Source of the DNA: Salipiger pallidus
GTDB lineage: Bacteria; Pseudomonadota; Alphaproteobacteria; Rhodobacterales; Rhodobacteraceae
NCBI RefSeq assembly: GCF_014643635.1
Contig: NZ_BMJV01000006.1
Location: 310,001-374,000, forward strand
Reading direction: 5' to 3'
Length of the DNA: 64,000 nt
The notes under the pieces are model-generated. The model was not told the origin of the DNA and did no database searches. It worked only from the letters and a program-made list of their open reading frames with translations. Below, piece after piece: positions 18,623-31,555 of the stretch. Each line of letters opens with the position of its first letter. Position 1 is the first letter of the stretch. The translations under genes and the position numbers were made by a program.

Positions 18623-20074
18623 ATGGCTTTCTTCGACACGATCTTCACTGCGGTGAATGATTTCACCTGGGGATGGGCGCTCGTGCCCTTCCTCGTTATC
18701 TTTGGTGTCTTCTTCACCATCGCCAGCGGTTTCGTGCAGTTCACCTATTTCAGGCGCATGTTTGGCGTGCTCAGGAAAGGCGGCGAGACGGACGACCCCA
18801 CCAAGATCTCAGCTCGCGAGGCGTTGTTCGTCTCGGTCGGGGGCCGGGTCGGCGGCGGCAACATCGCGGGGGTCGCCGTGGCGATCACGGCCGGGGGGCC
18901 GGGGGCCGTGTTCTGGATGTGGGCCATCGCGCTCATCGGCATGTGCTCGGGCCTGATCGAGGCGACGCTGGCGCAGGTCTACAAACGCACCACCCCCGAG
19001 GGCGACTACCGGGGCGGTCCTGCACGGGCGATCATCCATGGGCTCGGGGCGAACTACCGCTGGCTCGCGATCATCTACGCGGTCTGCCTGATCGCCTCGT
19101 TCGCCATCGGCTTCAACGCGTTCCAGGGCAACACCGTTGCCGGGGCGGCGCAGGACAGCATGGGCATTCCGCGCGTCGCGACGGGGGCGTTGCTGGCGGT
19201 CATTACCGGCCTCATCGTCTATGGCGGCATCCACCGCATCGCAAAGGCCGCGGATGTGATTATTCCGGTCATGGCCTTCGGCTACATCGGTATGGCGCTG
19301 CTCATCATCCTGCTCAACCTGACCAGCCTGCCCGGCGTGATCTGGGACATCGTCGCCAACGCCCTTGGCTTCCGTGAGGCGGTCGCCGGCGGTGTGGGCG
19401 CTGCGATCTCGAACGGGCTGCGGCGCGGGCTGTTTTCGAATGAGGCGGGGCTTGGGTCTGCGCCCAACGTCGCGGCCACGGCATACAACCTGCACCCGGT
19501 GAGCCAGGGCATCACCCAGAGCTTCTCGGTCTTCATCGATACCATGGTGATCTGTACCTGCACCGCCTTCGTCATCCTGCTGGGGGATGTCTACGTCCCG
19601 GGGGCCGAGAACATCGACGGCGTGGCCCTCACGCAGCAAAGCATGGTCGACCATGTGGGCAACTGGGCGCAGTACTTCCTGACCTTCGCCATCCTTCTGT
19701 TCTCGTTCAGTTCAATCATGTACAACTATTATCTGGGTGAGAACGCGCTGACCTTCATGACGGACAAGCCCATGGCGCTGCACGTGCTGCGTATCGCCAT
19801 CGTGGGCATCGTCTTCCTTGGGGCGACGGCACCGGGGGCAACTGCGGTGTTCAACTTCTCCGATCCGATGATGGGCATTCTCGCTATCGTCAACCTTCTG
19901 GCATTGCTCATGCTTTTCCCGATCGCAATGCGTCTCGTCCGGGATTTCGGCGAGCAGGTGAAGGCGGGTATCGGCAAGCCGGTCTTTGATCCGGCGAAGT
20001 TCCCGGATCTGGACGTGGACGCCACCGCATGGCCGGACGCGCCGTCGGCAAAGGCGGTGACACCGGCGGAGTGA
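18623..20074 (+). CDS. alanine or glycine:cation symporter, AGCS family
   Basis: A 483-residue protein with ten or more membrane segments. Family signatures are GGRVGGGNIAGVAVAITAGGPG and the later GLRRGLFSNEAGLGSAPN. It imports alanine or glycine with sodium. The ATG at 18623 is chosen for AGGGGG five to six bases upstream; a GTG two codons earlier is possible. Placed alone, convergent with nothing, and read into the histidine kinase gene 68 bases later. Confidence 0.93.
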   Translation: MAFFDTIFTAVNDFTWGWALVPFLVIFGVFFTIASGFVQFTYFRRMFGVLRKGGETDDPTKISAREALFVSVGGRVGGGNIAGVAVAITAGGPGAVFWMWAIALIGMCSGLIEATLAQVYKRTTPEGDYRGGPARAIIHGLGANYRWLAIIYAVCLIASFAIGFNAFQGNTVAGAAQDSMGIPRVATGALLAVITGLIVYGGIHRIAKAADVIIPVMAFGYIGMALLIILLNLTSLPGVIWDIVANALGFREAVAGGVGAAISNGLRRGLFSNEAGLGSAPNVAATAYNLHPVSQGITQSFSVFIDTMVICTCTAFVILLGDVYVPGAENIDGVALTQQSMVDHVGNWAQYFLTFAILLFSFSSIMYNYYLGENALTFMTDKPMALHVLRIAIVGIVFLGATAPGATAVFNFSDPMMGILAIVNLLALLMLFPIAMRLVRDFGEQVKAGIGKPVFDPAKFPDLDVDATAWPDAPSAKAVTPAE

Positions 20075-20142
20075 GACTGCGCTTGCGGGTTTGTTAACTG
20101 AATTGGGTCTAGATGGCCGGGACCTATGTCCGAGGCCAGCTC

Positions 20143-22491
<2,349 letters not shown>

Positions 22492-23811
22492 TCGATACCG
22501 ATTTCTACAAGCTTCTCATGTGCCAGTCGGTCTTCCACAACCGGCCGAACGTGAAGGTTACCTTCAGCCTGATCAACCGCTCCAAGGATGTGCCTCTTGC
22601 CAAGCTGATCGACGAGGGAGAGCTGCGTGAACAGCTTGACCACATCCGGTCCCTGTCGCTGACCCGGGGCGAAAGCACCTGGCTGCGCGGCAACACCTTC
22701 TACGGCAAGCGGCAGATGTTCCGCCCCGATTTCATGGAGTGGTTCGAGAACCTGCGCCTGCCGCCCTATTTCCTCGAACGCGTGGGCGACCAGTACGAGC
22801 TGACCTTCGAAGGCTCGTGGCCCGAGGTCATGCTATGGGAAATTCCCGCCCTCGCGGTGCTGATGGAGCTGCGCAGCCGTGCCGTGCTCAATGACATGAA
22901 GCGGTTCGAGCTGCAGATCCTCTATGCCCGCGCCTCGACCAAGCTGTGGGAAAAGATCGAACGTCTGCGCGACACGCCGGGCGTCAGGATCGCCGATTTC
23001 GGCACCCGGCGGCGGCACAGTTTCCTGTGGCAGGACTGGTGTGTGCAGGCCATGTGCGAAGGGCTGGGTGAGAATTTTACCGGCACCTCCAACTGCCTCA
23101 TCGCCAAGAACCGCGATCTTGAGGCCATTGGCACCAATGCGCACGAGCTGCCGATGGTCTACGCTGCGCTTGCGGAAAACGACGAGGCGCTGGCCCGCGC
23201 GCCTTATGACGTGCTTGCCGACTGGCAACAGGAGCATTCGGGCAACCTTCGCATCATCCTGCCGGACACTTACGGCACCAAGGGATTCCTCGATCGGGCG
23301 CCGGACTGGCTGGTGGGTTGGACGGGCATCCGCATCGACAGCGGCGCCCCTGAAGAGGGCGCCGAAGCCGCCATCGCCTGGTGGAAGGCACGCGGTGAGG
23401 ATCCGACGCAGAAGCTGGTCATCTTCTCGGACGGGCTGGACGTGGACAAGATCCTTGAGCTCAAGGAGAAATTCCGCGACCGCGTGCGGGTGTCCTTCGG
23501 CTGGGGGACGTTGCTCACCAACGACTTCCGCGGCCTCACGCAGGACGACCGGCTGTCACCGTTCAGCCTTGTCTGCAAGGCGGTCAGCGCCGATGGCAAC
23601 CCAACGGTCAAGCTGTCGGACAACCCCAACAAGGCGATGGGCCCCGCGGACGAGATCGAGCGCTACAAGCGCGTCTTCAACGTCGGCGAACAGCAGCGCC
23701 ACGAGGTCGTCGTCTGAGAGTGCAGGCAATCGCGGCAGCGGGTCCGCTTGGGCTGGCCTTGCCGCGGTGTGCAAGCTAGAAGGGCGCGGCAAGTTCAGGA
23801 TAGGTGGCAAC

Positions 23812-24897
23812 ATGGCTGGCATCGAACCGCAGCCCGGCATCATGGAAATCGCGCTTTACGTCGGTGGCAAATCCACCGTCGACGGGGTCTCCAACGTCAT
23901 CAAGCTCAGTTCCAACGAGAACCCCTGGGGCCCGCCCCCCATGGCGCAGAAGGCCGTGCGCCGCGTGGTGCATGAGATGCATCGCTATCCCTCCACCGAT
24001 CACGCCGAGCTGCGTGCCGCGATTGCCGAGGTCAACGGCCTCGACGCCGCGCGGATCGTCTGCGGTGTCGGCTCGGACGAGGTGCTGCAGTTCCTTGCGC
24101 AGGCCTACGCGGGCCCGGGCGACGAGGTGATCTACACCGAGCACGGTTTTGCCATGTACAAGATCCTCGCCCACGCGGTTGGCGCGACCCCCATCGAGGT
24201 GGCCGAGACCGAGCGCGTGGTCAGCGTGGACAACATCCTTGCCGCCTGCACCGAGCGTACAAAGCTGGTGTTCATCGCCAATCCCAACAACCCCACGGGA
24301 ACGATGATCGGCCTCGCCGAGATCGAGCGGCTGGCCATGAACCTTCCGCCGCAGGCCATCCTCGTGCTGGATGGCGCCTACGCCGAGTATGTCGAAGGCT
24401 ATGATGGCGGCGCACGCCTCGTGGACAGCCGCGATAACGTGGTGATGACGCGCACCTTCTCCAAGCTGTACGGGCTGGGCGGCATGCGCGTGGGCTGGGG
24501 CTATGCCCCGCAGGCGATCATCGACGTGCTGAACCGTGTGCGCCAGCCGTTCAACCTGTCGAACATCGCGCTGAAGGCCGCCGAGGCCGCGGTGCGCGAC
24601 ACCGCCTTCGTTCAGAAGTCGCGCGAAGAGAACAGCCGCCTGCGCGCCTGGCTGGCCGAGGCGCTGGCCGAGCATGGCGTGCCGTCGGATGCCTCCACGG
24701 CGAATTTCGTGCTGGCCCGGTTCGGCAGCGCCGACGAGGCGGCGGCCTGCGATGCTTACCTGCAATCGCAGGGCATCATCGTGCGCCGAGTGTCGGGCTA
24801 CGGCCTGCCTGCCGCGCTGCGGATCACCGTGGGGGACGAAGCGTCGTGCCGCCGGGTCGCCCATTGCATCGGTTTGTTCAAGGCAGGTGCCCGATGA
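23812..24897 (+). CDS. hisC: histidinol-phosphate/aromatic aminotransferase
   Basis: A 361-residue fold-type I PLP enzyme. [11 protein letters not shown] at the N-terminus, ANPNNPTGT, and the PLP-binding Lys218 in [16 protein letters not shown] are clear. It converts histidinol phosphate/imidazole acetol phosphate and may also serve phenylalanine and tyrosine synthesis, as suggested by the next gene, an arogenate/prephenate dehydrogenase, which overlaps its stop by four bases. The frame is open far upstream but that part is antisense or overlaps pncB. Confidence 0.92.
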   Translation: MAGIEPQPGIMEIALYVGGKSTVDGVSNVIKLSSNENPWGPPPMAQKAVRRVVHEMHRYPSTDHAELRAAIAEVNGLDAARIVCGVGSDEVLQFLAQAYAGPGDEVIYTEHGFAMYKILAHAVGATPIEVAETERVVSVDNILAACTERTKLVFIANPNNPTGTMIGLAEIERLAMNLPPQAILVLDGAYAEYVEGYDGGARLVDSRDNVVMTRTFSKLYGLGGMRVGWGYAPQAIIDVLNRVRQPFNLSNIALKAAEAAVRDTAFVQKSREENSRLRAWLAEALAEHGVPSDASTANFVLARFGSADEAAACDAYLQSQGIIVRRVSGYGLPAALRITVGDEASCRRVAHCIGLFKAGAR

Positions 24898-25805
24898 GCT
24901 ACCCCAAGGTTGCGCTGATCGGCCTTGGCCTGATCGCGTCGTCCATGTTCTGGGCGATGCGCCGCGCGGGCATGGACAGCCATGTCACCGGCTATGCCCG
25001 CAGCCAAGACACGCGCGATACCGCCCGCCGCATCGGCCTGTGTGATGAGATTGTCGACACCGCCGAAGACGCGGTCCGCGGCGCGGATCTCGTGGTGCTT
25101 GCGGTTCCGGTTGGGGCCATGGGCCGGGTGGCGCAGGCCATCGGCCCGTGCCTGAAGCCCGGCTGCAGCATCACCGACGTGGGCTCGGTCAAGGCGGCGG
25201 TGATCGAGCAGGTGCGCCCGCATCTGCCCGAGGGCGTGAATTTCGTGCCCGCGCACCCCATGGCCGGGACCGAGCATTCCGGCCCCGAGGCAGGTTTTGC
25301 ACAGCTCTTCGACAACCGCTGGTGCCTGATCGTGCCCGATGGCGCATCGGATGAGGCGACCGAACGGCTCGAGGCCTACTGGCAGGCGCTGGGGGCCAAC
25401 ACCGAACGCATGGACGTGGCCCATCACGATCAGGTCTGCGCCGTGGTCAGCCACATTCCCCACCTCATCGCCTACACGATGGTAGGTGTCGCGGACGATC
25501 TGAGCCGCGTGTCGGACCAGGAGGTGATCAAGTTCTCGGCCGCCGGTTTCCGCGATTTCACCCGGATCGCCGCGAGCGATCCGACCATGTGGCGCGACGT
25601 GTTCATGAACAACAAGGACGCCACGCTCGAGATCCTGGGCCGGTTCACCGAGGAGCTCTTCGCGTTGCAACGCTGCATCCGCACCGGCGACGGCGACACG
25701 CTTCACGATTATTTCACCCGGACACGCGGCATTCGTCGCGGTATTGTCGAGGCGGGGCAGGACACCGATGCCCCGGACTTCGGACGCGGCGGCAAGAAGG
25801 ACTAG
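24894..25805 (+). CDS. tyrC: prephenate/arogenate dehydrogenase (cyclohexadienyl)
   Basis: A 303-residue NAD(P)-dependent enzyme of tyrosine synthesis. The Rossmann loop is [13 protein letters not shown] near residue 6; downstream [21 protein letters not shown] and the [14 protein letters not shown] helix are the prephenate dehydrogenase hallmarks. Its start codon overlaps the hisC stop, so the two are translated together. Whether it uses prephenate or arogenate cannot be told; the gene symbol is therefore tentative. Confidence 0.9.
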   Translation: MSYPKVALIGLGLIASSMFWAMRRAGMDSHVTGYARSQDTRDTARRIGLCDEIVDTAEDAVRGADLVVLAVPVGAMGRVAQAIGPCLKPGCSITDVGSVKAAVIEQVRPHLPEGVNFVPAHPMAGTEHSGPEAGFAQLFDNRWCLIVPDGASDEATERLEAYWQALGANTERMDVAHHDQVCAVVSHIPHLIAYTMVGVADDLSRVSDQEVIKFSAAGFRDFTRIAASDPTMWRDVFMNNKDATLEILGRFTEELFALQRCIRTGDGDTLHDYFTRTRGIRRGIVEAGQDTDAPDFGRGGKKD

Positions 25806-25808
25806 GGC

Positions 25809-26708
25809 ATGACACGGACACGATCGACGGCATTTCTTGCAACGGTTGCGATCCTGTCCCTTGCCTTGCCCGTGCTGGCCGATGCGCCCGGTGTGTCGCC
25901 GAGGCCTCCACTGAAGCAGGTCATCGCGGACGCGCCCAAGCTGGCGCTTCTGCGGCCCGAGGCCCGTCCGATGGCGCTTCAGCAGTCGTTCGAGGATACG
26001 CTCGCGCAGGAGCTTCGCGCCGCCGGGGTGCCTGGCTTCGTCCCTGAAGACGCGGCGCTGGATATCGCCAGGGCGCGCGCCTATGCCGCCCGCTCGCCTC
26101 AGGCAACGGCGCTGTCGCTGCGTCCGCTGCTACGGCCCAAGGCGATGGTGCAGAAGGCCATGGCCCGCCAGCGTGAGCGTGCCCGTGGCGCCGTCTGCGG
26201 GTCGAGCGACATTCAGGGCGAGGTCATCGGCTACGTGCCGGGCCGCATCAACGGCTGCGGCATTGAGGACGCGGTGAAGGTACGCGCGGTGTCCGGTGTG
26301 GAGCTCAGCCAGCAGGCCACCATAGACTGCACCACCGCCCGTGCCTTGCGGCAATGGGTGGACAAGGGGCTCAAGCCCGCCGTGGGCCGTACCGGCGGTG
26401 GCGTCACCGGCTTGCGCGTCGCGGCACATTACGCCTGCCGGGGCCGCAACAACCAGCCCGGCGCGAAGATCAGCGAACATGGCAAGGGGCGCGCCATCGA
26501 CATTTCCGGCGTCTTCCTGCGCGACGGGTCCGAGATCAGCGTGCTTGGCGACTGGCACAACGGACGCCGGGGCAGGGCGCTTCAGCAATCCCACCGCGCC
26601 GCCTGCGGGATTTTCGGCACAACGCTTGGGCCGGGGTCGGACGGCTATCACGAAGACCACCTGCATTTCGACACGGCGCGTTATCGCAGCGGGTCCTACT
26701 GCCGCTGA
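25809..26708 (+). CDS. extensin-like family protein, exported
   Basis: A 299-residue protein with a signal peptide (core AILSLALPVLADA). The C-terminal extensin-like domain has TGLRVAAHYACRGRNN, ISEHGKGRAIDISG and HEDHLHFD, with Cys pairs and His/Asp residues resembling M15-type zinc peptidases. Possible role in cell-wall peptide cleavage; activity is not established for most members. It starts three bases after tyrC. Confidence 0.85.
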   Translation: MTRTRSTAFLATVAILSLALPVLADAPGVSPRPPLKQVIADAPKLALLRPEARPMALQQSFEDTLAQELRAAGVPGFVPEDAALDIARARAYAARSPQATALSLRPLLRPKAMVQKAMARQRERARGAVCGSSDIQGEVIGYVPGRINGCGIEDAVKVRAVSGVELSQQATIDCTTARALRQWVDKGLKPAVGRTGGGVTGLRVAAHYACRGRNNQPGAKISEHGKGRAIDISGVFLRDGSEISVLGDWHNGRRGRALQQSHRAACGIFGTTLGPGSDGYHEDHLHFDTARYRSGSYCR

Positions 26709-26870
26709 CCTCGCAGATTCGGGCGAAAGTAAGGCGGCCGGCCCCGCTCTATTGATCCGGGCCTCAAGACAGCCTTGCGCAAGTCTGCGCATTGTTGCTC
26801 AAGACGCTGATAGTTCAGGGTAAATGTGGTGAAACTATTGCATTTCGCCCGATTTTGGACAAATTTCGAT

Positions 26871-26892
26871 TTCAGCGGTGGGGGCCGCTGAA
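26871..26892 (+). promoter_or_regulatory. perfect hairpin just upstream of an exported-protein gene
   Basis: TTCAGCGG-TGGGGG-CCGCTGAA gives an 8-bp perfect stem. It ends two bases before the GGAG ribosome site of the next gene (start 26909). It could affect translation or mRNA stability of that gene. Confidence 0.45.
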
Positions 26893-26908
26893 CCGGAGAA
26901 ACCTGCAC

Positions 26909-27451
26909 ATGCGTGCCCTCGTGACGGCCCTTGTGGCCACCCTGAGTGCCACGCCTCTTTTCGCAGATATTGCCTGGCAGACCGAGCGCATGGCGCCCGG
27001 CTCTCTCATGGTGATGGAAGATGAACGGGGCGGGGTCATCAGCCACGTGGCGCGTGGCGTGCAGCAGGGGTTTTTCCGCTTCGATACCTATGACGGCAAG
27101 GGCAACGTTCCGGTCTACATTGGCAGCTACTACACCAATGACCGGGGCGAGGTGGTGCGGAGCATATCGGCGGATGGAAAGGTGACCCGCTTCGATCCGC
27201 ACCGATGCGCCCGGACCGTGGGGGCATGCAGTTACGTCATCATCCATTCCGACGGGTTTCGTGAGACCCGCAAGCGGGTAACGCAGGAAATCGCGCTGGG
27301 GCTGGCGTGGAAGGAATGGGGACTGGACGGGCTGGTAGCCACGGGCGCGCTCGAGCTCGACGAGCTTGGCGCTGCCAAGACAGGCTGGCGCAAGGACCAC
27401 CAGAGCGGGCAGAAAACCCGGTCTCGGCGGCTCATGATGGCGCTGCGCTGA
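26909..27451 (+). CDS. exported protein of unknown function
   Basis: A 180-residue protein with a signal peptide (RALVTALVATLSATPLFAD). The mature part has VPVYIGSYYTND, a pair of Cys (CARTVGAC) and a basic C-terminus (SGQKTRSRR). I do not recognise a family. GGAG precedes the ATG. A strong terminator follows at 27522. Expressed alone between the extensin-like gene and the TlpA-like gene. Confidence 0.65.
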   Translation: MRALVTALVATLSATPLFADIAWQTERMAPGSLMVMEDERGGVISHVARGVQQGFFRFDTYDGKGNVPVYIGSYYTNDRGEVVRSISADGKVTRFDPHRCARTVGACSYVIIHSDGFRETRKRVTQEIALGLAWKEWGLDGLVATGALELDELGAAKTGWRKDHQSGQKTRSRRLMMALR

Positions 27452-27521
27452 ACGACACCCATGGTCAGGCCGGCCCGGACACCCCGGTCGGCGTGCCGGA
27501 AAAGGTAGGGTAACAAGTGTG

Positions 27522-27553
27522 CCGGGGCGGGAGAAATCCTGCCCCGGTTTTTT
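27522..27553 (+). terminator. Rho-independent terminator
   Basis: CCGGGGCGGGA and TCCTGCCCCGG (27522-27532 and 27537-27547) pair over 11 bases with one G-T wobble around a GAAA-type loop, followed by six T. It ends the unknown exported-protein transcript; the TlpA-like gene converges from the other side. Confidence 0.9.
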
Positions 27554-27598
27554 ATCTCGCCGGTGTCGGCCAGATGTCAGCTCAGGAGCAGGACCGGC

Positions 27599-28159
27599 CT
27601 AGCTGCCCGCGCCAATCAGCGCGCGGATCACCGCCTTGGCATCCTCGGACGCCCATTCCGCATCGCCGGTCAGTCGCCCCACTTCCTGCCCCTCGGGGTT
27701 CAGGATGACGCTGATGGGCAGGCCAAGCACACCCATCTGACGCGCCAGTTTCGAGCCCGGATCGCGGTGCAGCGGCAGGTTGTCCACCTCGATCTCGTCG
27801 AAGAACTCTTCCATCGCGGGCGGCGGGTTGCGCCCGGTGGCGATGGTGACGACCTCGAAATCCTCGCCGCCCAGTTCGGCCTGAAGCTCCGACAGGGCGG
27901 GCATCTCGTGGCGGCAGGGGGCGCACCATGTGGCCCAGAAGTTCACAAGCACCCATTTGCCCTGCCAGTCCGACAGGTTCAGGGGCGCATCCTCGAAGGT
28001 CGAGAAATCCGCTGATCCTGCGTCCTTGGGCTCAGAATGGAAGTTCAGCTTCTTCATGTCGCCGGCCCGCAGGGCCTCGGCCTCGGACACATCCGCAAGG
28101 GCCGGATTTGCAAGCGCCGCGGTGGCGGTATAGAGGAGCGCAATCGCCAGTTTTCTCAT
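27599..28159 (-). CDS. TlpA-family thiol:disulfide reductase, exported
   Basis: A 186-residue protein with a signal peptide ([19 protein letters not shown]) and a thioredoxin fold with the redox pair in [15 protein letters not shown], plus the cis-Pro segment LGLPISVI. It works in the periplasm, possibly in cytochrome c assembly or thiol repair. GGGAGGG stands just before the ATG at 28159. It is divergent from argH with 22 bases between starts. Confidence 0.9.
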   Translation of the reverse strand: MRKLAIALLYTATAALANPALADVSEAEALRAGDMKKLNFHSEPKDAGSADFSTFEDAPLNLSDWQGKWVLVNFWATWCAPCRHEMPALSELQAELGGEDFEVVTIATGRNPPPAMEEFFDEIEVDNLPLHRDPGSKLARQMGVLGLPISVILNPEGQEVGRLTGDAEWASEDAKAVIRALIGAGS

Positions 28160-28181
28160 TGTCCCTCCCGGAGACACGCAC

Positions 28182-29573
28182 ATGTCGGACAAGACCTCGA
28201 ACCAGATGTGGGGCGGCCGCTTTGCCGCAGGGCCCGATGCCATCATGGAAGCGATCAACGCCTCCATCGGCTTCGACAAGCGGCTTGCGGCGCAGGATAT
28301 CGCCGGCTCGAGGGCCCATGCCGCCATGCTGGCTGCCACGGGCATCATCAGTGATAACGACGCGAAGGTGATCCGGGAAGGCCTCCTCACGGTTCTGTCA
28401 GAGATCGAGGCGGGGGAGTTCACCTTCTCGACCGCACTCGAGGACATCCACATGAACGTGGAAGCGCGCCTCAAGGAGATCGTCGGCGAACCTGCGGGCC
28501 GCCTGCACACCGCCCGGTCACGCAACGATCAGGTCGCCACGGACTTCAAGCTCTGGACCCGCGACCAGTTCGACGCGTTCGAAAGCGGCCTTCTGGCGCT
28601 CATCACTGCGCTGGTGGACCAGGCCGACCGCGGCGCCGACTGGGTGATGCCGGGCTTCACCCACCTGCAGACCGCGCAGCCGGTGACCTGGGGCCACCAC
28701 ATGATGGCCTACGTGGAGATGTTCGCCCGCGATCTGTCCCGCGTCCGGGATGCCCGCAAGCGCATGAACGAAAGCCCGCTTGGCGCGGCAGCGCTAGCCG
28801 GCACCGGCTTTGCCATCGACCGCCACATGACCGCCGAGGCGCTCGGCTTCGACCGGCCCGCGGCGAACTCGCTCGACGCGGTGTCGGACCGTGATTTCGC
28901 GCTGGAGTTCCTGAGTGTCGCCAGCATCTGTGCCATGCACTTGTCGCGCTTCGCCGAAGAGCTGGTGATCTGGTCCTCGGCCCAGTTCCGCTTCGTGGTG
29001 CTGTCGGACCGCTTCTCCACCGGCTCCTCGATCATGCCGCAGAAGAAGAACCCCGACGCGGCCGAACTCATCCGGGCCAAGATTGGCCGGATCTTCGGCG
29101 CCAACGTGGCGCTGATGACGGTGATGAAAGGTCTGCCGCTGGCATATTCCAAGGACATGCAGGAAGACAAGGAACAGGTCTTCGACGCCGCTGACAACCT
29201 GATGATCGCGCTTGCCGCGATGGAGGGCATGGTCAAGGACATGAACGCCAACGTCCCCGCGCTCGAAGCAGCGGCCTCGGCGGGCTTCTCCACCGCGACG
29301 GACCTTGCGGACTGGCTGGTGCGGGAAACCGGCCTGCCGTTCCGCGAGGCGCACCACGTCACCGGCGCGCTGGTCGCCATGGCCGAAAGCAAGGGTTGCG
29401 ATCTGCCGGACCTGTCGCTCGAGGACATGCAAACGGTCAGCCCCGCGATCACGGCGGGTATCCATGACGTTCTGGGTGTGCATAACTCGGTGGCGAGCCG
29501 CCTGAGCCATGGCGGCACCGCGCCGGTTCGCGTCCGCGAACAGGTCGCCCGCTGGAAGGAGATCCTTGCATGA
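28182..29573 (+). CDS. argH: argininosuccinate lyase
   Basis: A 463-residue enzyme that splits argininosuccinate to arginine and fumarate. The family signature [12 protein letters not shown] is near residues 281-292 and contains the catalytic Ser. [11 protein letters not shown] near the start and [13 protein letters not shown] also match. Its stop overlaps the start of a small lipoprotein gene. Confidence 0.97.
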   Translation: MSDKTSNQMWGGRFAAGPDAIMEAINASIGFDKRLAAQDIAGSRAHAAMLAATGIISDNDAKVIREGLLTVLSEIEAGEFTFSTALEDIHMNVEARLKEIVGEPAGRLHTARSRNDQVATDFKLWTRDQFDAFESGLLALITALVDQADRGADWVMPGFTHLQTAQPVTWGHHMMAYVEMFARDLSRVRDARKRMNESPLGAAALAGTGFAIDRHMTAEALGFDRPAANSLDAVSDRDFALEFLSVASICAMHLSRFAEELVIWSSAQFRFVVLSDRFSTGSSIMPQKKNPDAAELIRAKIGRIFGANVALMTVMKGLPLAYSKDMQEDKEQVFDAADNLMIALAAMEGMVKDMNANVPALEAAASAGFSTATDLADWLVRETGLPFREAHHVTGALVAMAESKGCDLPDLSLEDMQTVSPAITAGIHDVLGVHNSVASRLSHGGTAPVRVREQVARWKEILA

Positions 29574-29722
29574 GGCACGCCGCTGCTGTCGCCGTCCTTT
29601 CACTGCTTGCCGCCTGTGGCGCCGATGGCGATCCCATCGCGCCCGAACGCGACTCTACCGACCGCCCGTTCAATATCGAGATAAGCGGCGAGGTCGGCAT
29701 GGGCATCTCGAGCCGCCGGTGA
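29570..29722 (+). CDS. small lipoprotein, unknown
   Basis: A 50-residue product with a lipoprotein signal ending in LSLLAACG (lipobox LAAC). The mature part is about 34 polar residues ending GMGISSRR. Its ATG overlaps the argH stop (ATGA), and its stop overlaps the GTG of the DUF2834 gene. A tiny lipoprotein at this place after argH recurs in related genomes as I recall. The role is unknown. Confidence 0.7.
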   Translation: MRHAAAVAVLSLLAACGADGDPIAPERDSTDRPFNIEISGEVGMGISSRR

Positions 29723-30036
29723 CACCGGCGCTGCGCCATCTCTGGCTCTGCATGGCGCTCTGGGGCGCCGTGCATCCAATGGTACATTTCGGGACGTGGT
29801 TCGCGCAGAACGGCGTTTCCCTGACCGGCCTTCTTGCAGCGTGGCATGTCAATCCGGCGACCACCGCCCTTACCTGGGATCTCACCATCGCGGCGATCAC
29901 CCTGACGCTGTGGATCGTCGCCGAGGTTGCCGTGCGCCGCAACTTTCAAGCGCTTCTCGCGATCCCTGCCACCTTCCTCATCGGTGTCAGTTGCGGCCTG
30001 CCCCTCTACCTGTGGTTCCGCACCCGCCCGGTCTGA
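29719..30036 (+). CDS. DUF2834-like membrane protein
   Basis: A 105-residue protein with three hydrophobic helices (around residues 8-25, 45-70 and 75-98), and YLWFRTRP at the end, as in DUF2834. The GTG at 29719 overlaps the lipoprotein stop; an ATG at 29752 is an alternative. Function unknown. The genes argH, lipoprotein and this one form a four-base-overlap chain. Confidence 0.7.
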   Translation: MTPALRHLWLCMALWGAVHPMVHFGTWFAQNGVSLTGLLAAWHVNPATTALTWDLTIAAITLTLWIVAEVAVRRNFQALLAIPATFLIGVSCGLPLYLWFRTRPV

Positions 30037-30051
30037 CGCGCCGCCCCCATG

Positions 30052-30110
30052 CTTCTTCTCTTTGAAAATACGCCGGGGGAGTCTCAACAAGAGACGGGGG
30101 CAGCGCCCCC
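30052..30110 (-). repeat. dispersed palindromic element, copy B
   Basis: Reverse-oriented partner of copy A. Read on the minus strand it starts with hairpin GGGGGC-GCT-GCCCCC (30096-30110), then stem GTCTC-TTGTT-GAGAC (30081-30095), then a tail that differs from copy A by only one base over about 27 bases (a G/C change in the run after TATTTT). The second stem differs from copy A in sequence but stays paired. It sits between the DUF2834 gene and lysA. Confidence 0.75.
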
Positions 30111-30227
30111 CTCTGCTCCTGCCACGGGCGCAGGTGGCGATCGTGACCATCAGGCCCTCCAAGCCGCCCCCTTCCCGAACCTCCCCGAACACGCTAAGGC
30201 ACCCCCGATAACTCCCGGAGGCCCCCC

Positions 30228-31502
30228 ATGGACCATTTCCTCTACCGTGACGGTCAGCTTTACGCCGAAGACGTGCCCGTGGCCGAGATCGCGGCTGCCG
30301 TCGGCTCGCCGGCCTACATCTACTCGACCGCCACGCTGCTGCGCCACTTTACCCTCTTCGACGAGGCGCTGTCCTGGGGGCCGCACCTTGTCTGCTACGC
30401 CATGAAGGCCGCCTCCAACCAGGCGATCCTGAAAACGCTGGCCGAGGCGGGCGCGGGCATGGACGTGGTCTCGGGCGGCGAATACGCGCGTGCCAAGGCG
30501 GCGGGCGTGCCCGGTGATCGCATCGTCTTCTCCGGCGTCGGCAAGACGCGCGAGGAAATCCGCACCGTGCTCGAGGGCGGCATCCGCCAGTTCAACATCG
30601 AAAGCGAACCAGAGATGCGCGCCATCTCCGAGATCGCCGCGTCCATGGGCGTGACCGCCCCCGTGACCATCCGCGTGAACCCGGACGTGGATGCGAAGAC
30701 CCACGCCAAGATTGCCACTGGCAAGTCCGAGAACAAGTTCGGCATCCCCATCGCCAAGGCCCGCGAGGTCTATGCCGAAGCTGCTCGCCTACCGGGCCTC
30801 AAGGTGGTGGGCATCGACGTGCACATTGGCTCGCAGCTCACCGAGCTCGAGCCCTTCGCCATGGCCTACCGCAAGGTGGCCGAACTGACGCAGGAGCTGC
30901 GCGAAGACGGGCACGAGATCACCCGCCTCGACCTCGGCGGCGGCCTCGGCATTCCCTACACCCGCTCCAACGAGGCTCCGCCGCTGCCGGTGGAATACGG
31001 CGCCATGATCGAACGAGAGCTGGGCCACCTCGGCTGCGAGATCGAGATCGAGCCGGGCCGCCTCATCGCCGGCAACGCGGGCATCCTTCTGTCCGAGGTG
31101 ATCTACCTCAAGGAAGGCGAGGGGCGGAATTTCCTCATCCTCGATGCTGCGATGAACGACCTCATCCGCCCGGCCATGTATGACGCCCACCACGACATCG
31201 TGCCGGTAATCGAACCGCAGGCCGCAACCGAACAGCAACCCTACGACATCGTCGGCCCGGTCTGCGAAAGCGGTGACACTTTTGCCAAGGGCCGCATGAT
31301 GCCGCCGCTCGGGCCGGGGGATCTCGTGGCCTTCCGCTCGGCAGGCGCTTACGGCGCGGTAATGTCTTCGGAGTACAATTCGCGGGCACTCGTCCCGGAG
31401 GTGCTCGTTCACGGAGATCAATTCGCTGTCATACGCCGCAGACCGAGCTTTGAGGAAATGATAAACCGCGATAGCCTTCCCGAATGGCTGCAGGCTGACT
31501 GA
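30228..31502 (+). CDS. lysA: diaminopimelate decarboxylase
   Basis: A 424-residue fold-type III PLP enzyme for the last step of lysine synthesis. The PLP Lys60 is in CYAMKAAS, the glycine-rich loop is LDLGGGLGIPY, and the active-site Cys is in GPVCESGDTF. CCGGAGG lies before the ATG. It is followed by the TIGR02302 gene 53 bases later. Confidence 0.96.
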   Translation: MDHFLYRDGQLYAEDVPVAEIAAAVGSPAYIYSTATLLRHFTLFDEALSWGPHLVCYAMKAASNQAILKTLAEAGAGMDVVSGGEYARAKAAGVPGDRIVFSGVGKTREEIRTVLEGGIRQFNIESEPEMRAISEIAASMGVTAPVTIRVNPDVDAKTHAKIATGKSENKFGIPIAKAREVYAEAARLPGLKVVGIDVHIGSQLTELEPFAMAYRKVAELTQELREDGHEITRLDLGGGLGIPYTRSNEAPPLPVEYGAMIERELGHLGCEIEIEPGRLIAGNAGILLSEVIYLKEGEGRNFLILDAAMNDLIRPAMYDAHHDIVPVIEPQAATEQQPYDIVGPVCESGDTFAKGRMMPPLGPGDLVAFRSAGAYGAVMSSEYNSRALVPEVLVHGDQFAVIRRRPSFEEMINRDSLPEWLQAD

Positions 31503-31555
31503 CGGGACGCTCCCGCGGATCCGCTTGCCATACGCAGACCCCGCAGGAGACGCAC

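Noticed and set aside
22924-23811. Long N-terminal extension of the HisC protein
   Set aside because: This part overlaps pncB in another frame and is Arg/Ser/Thr-rich with no domain.
27517-27708. Small plus-strand gene after the terminator
   Set aside because: It starts inside the terminator stem and runs opposite the TlpA-like gene.
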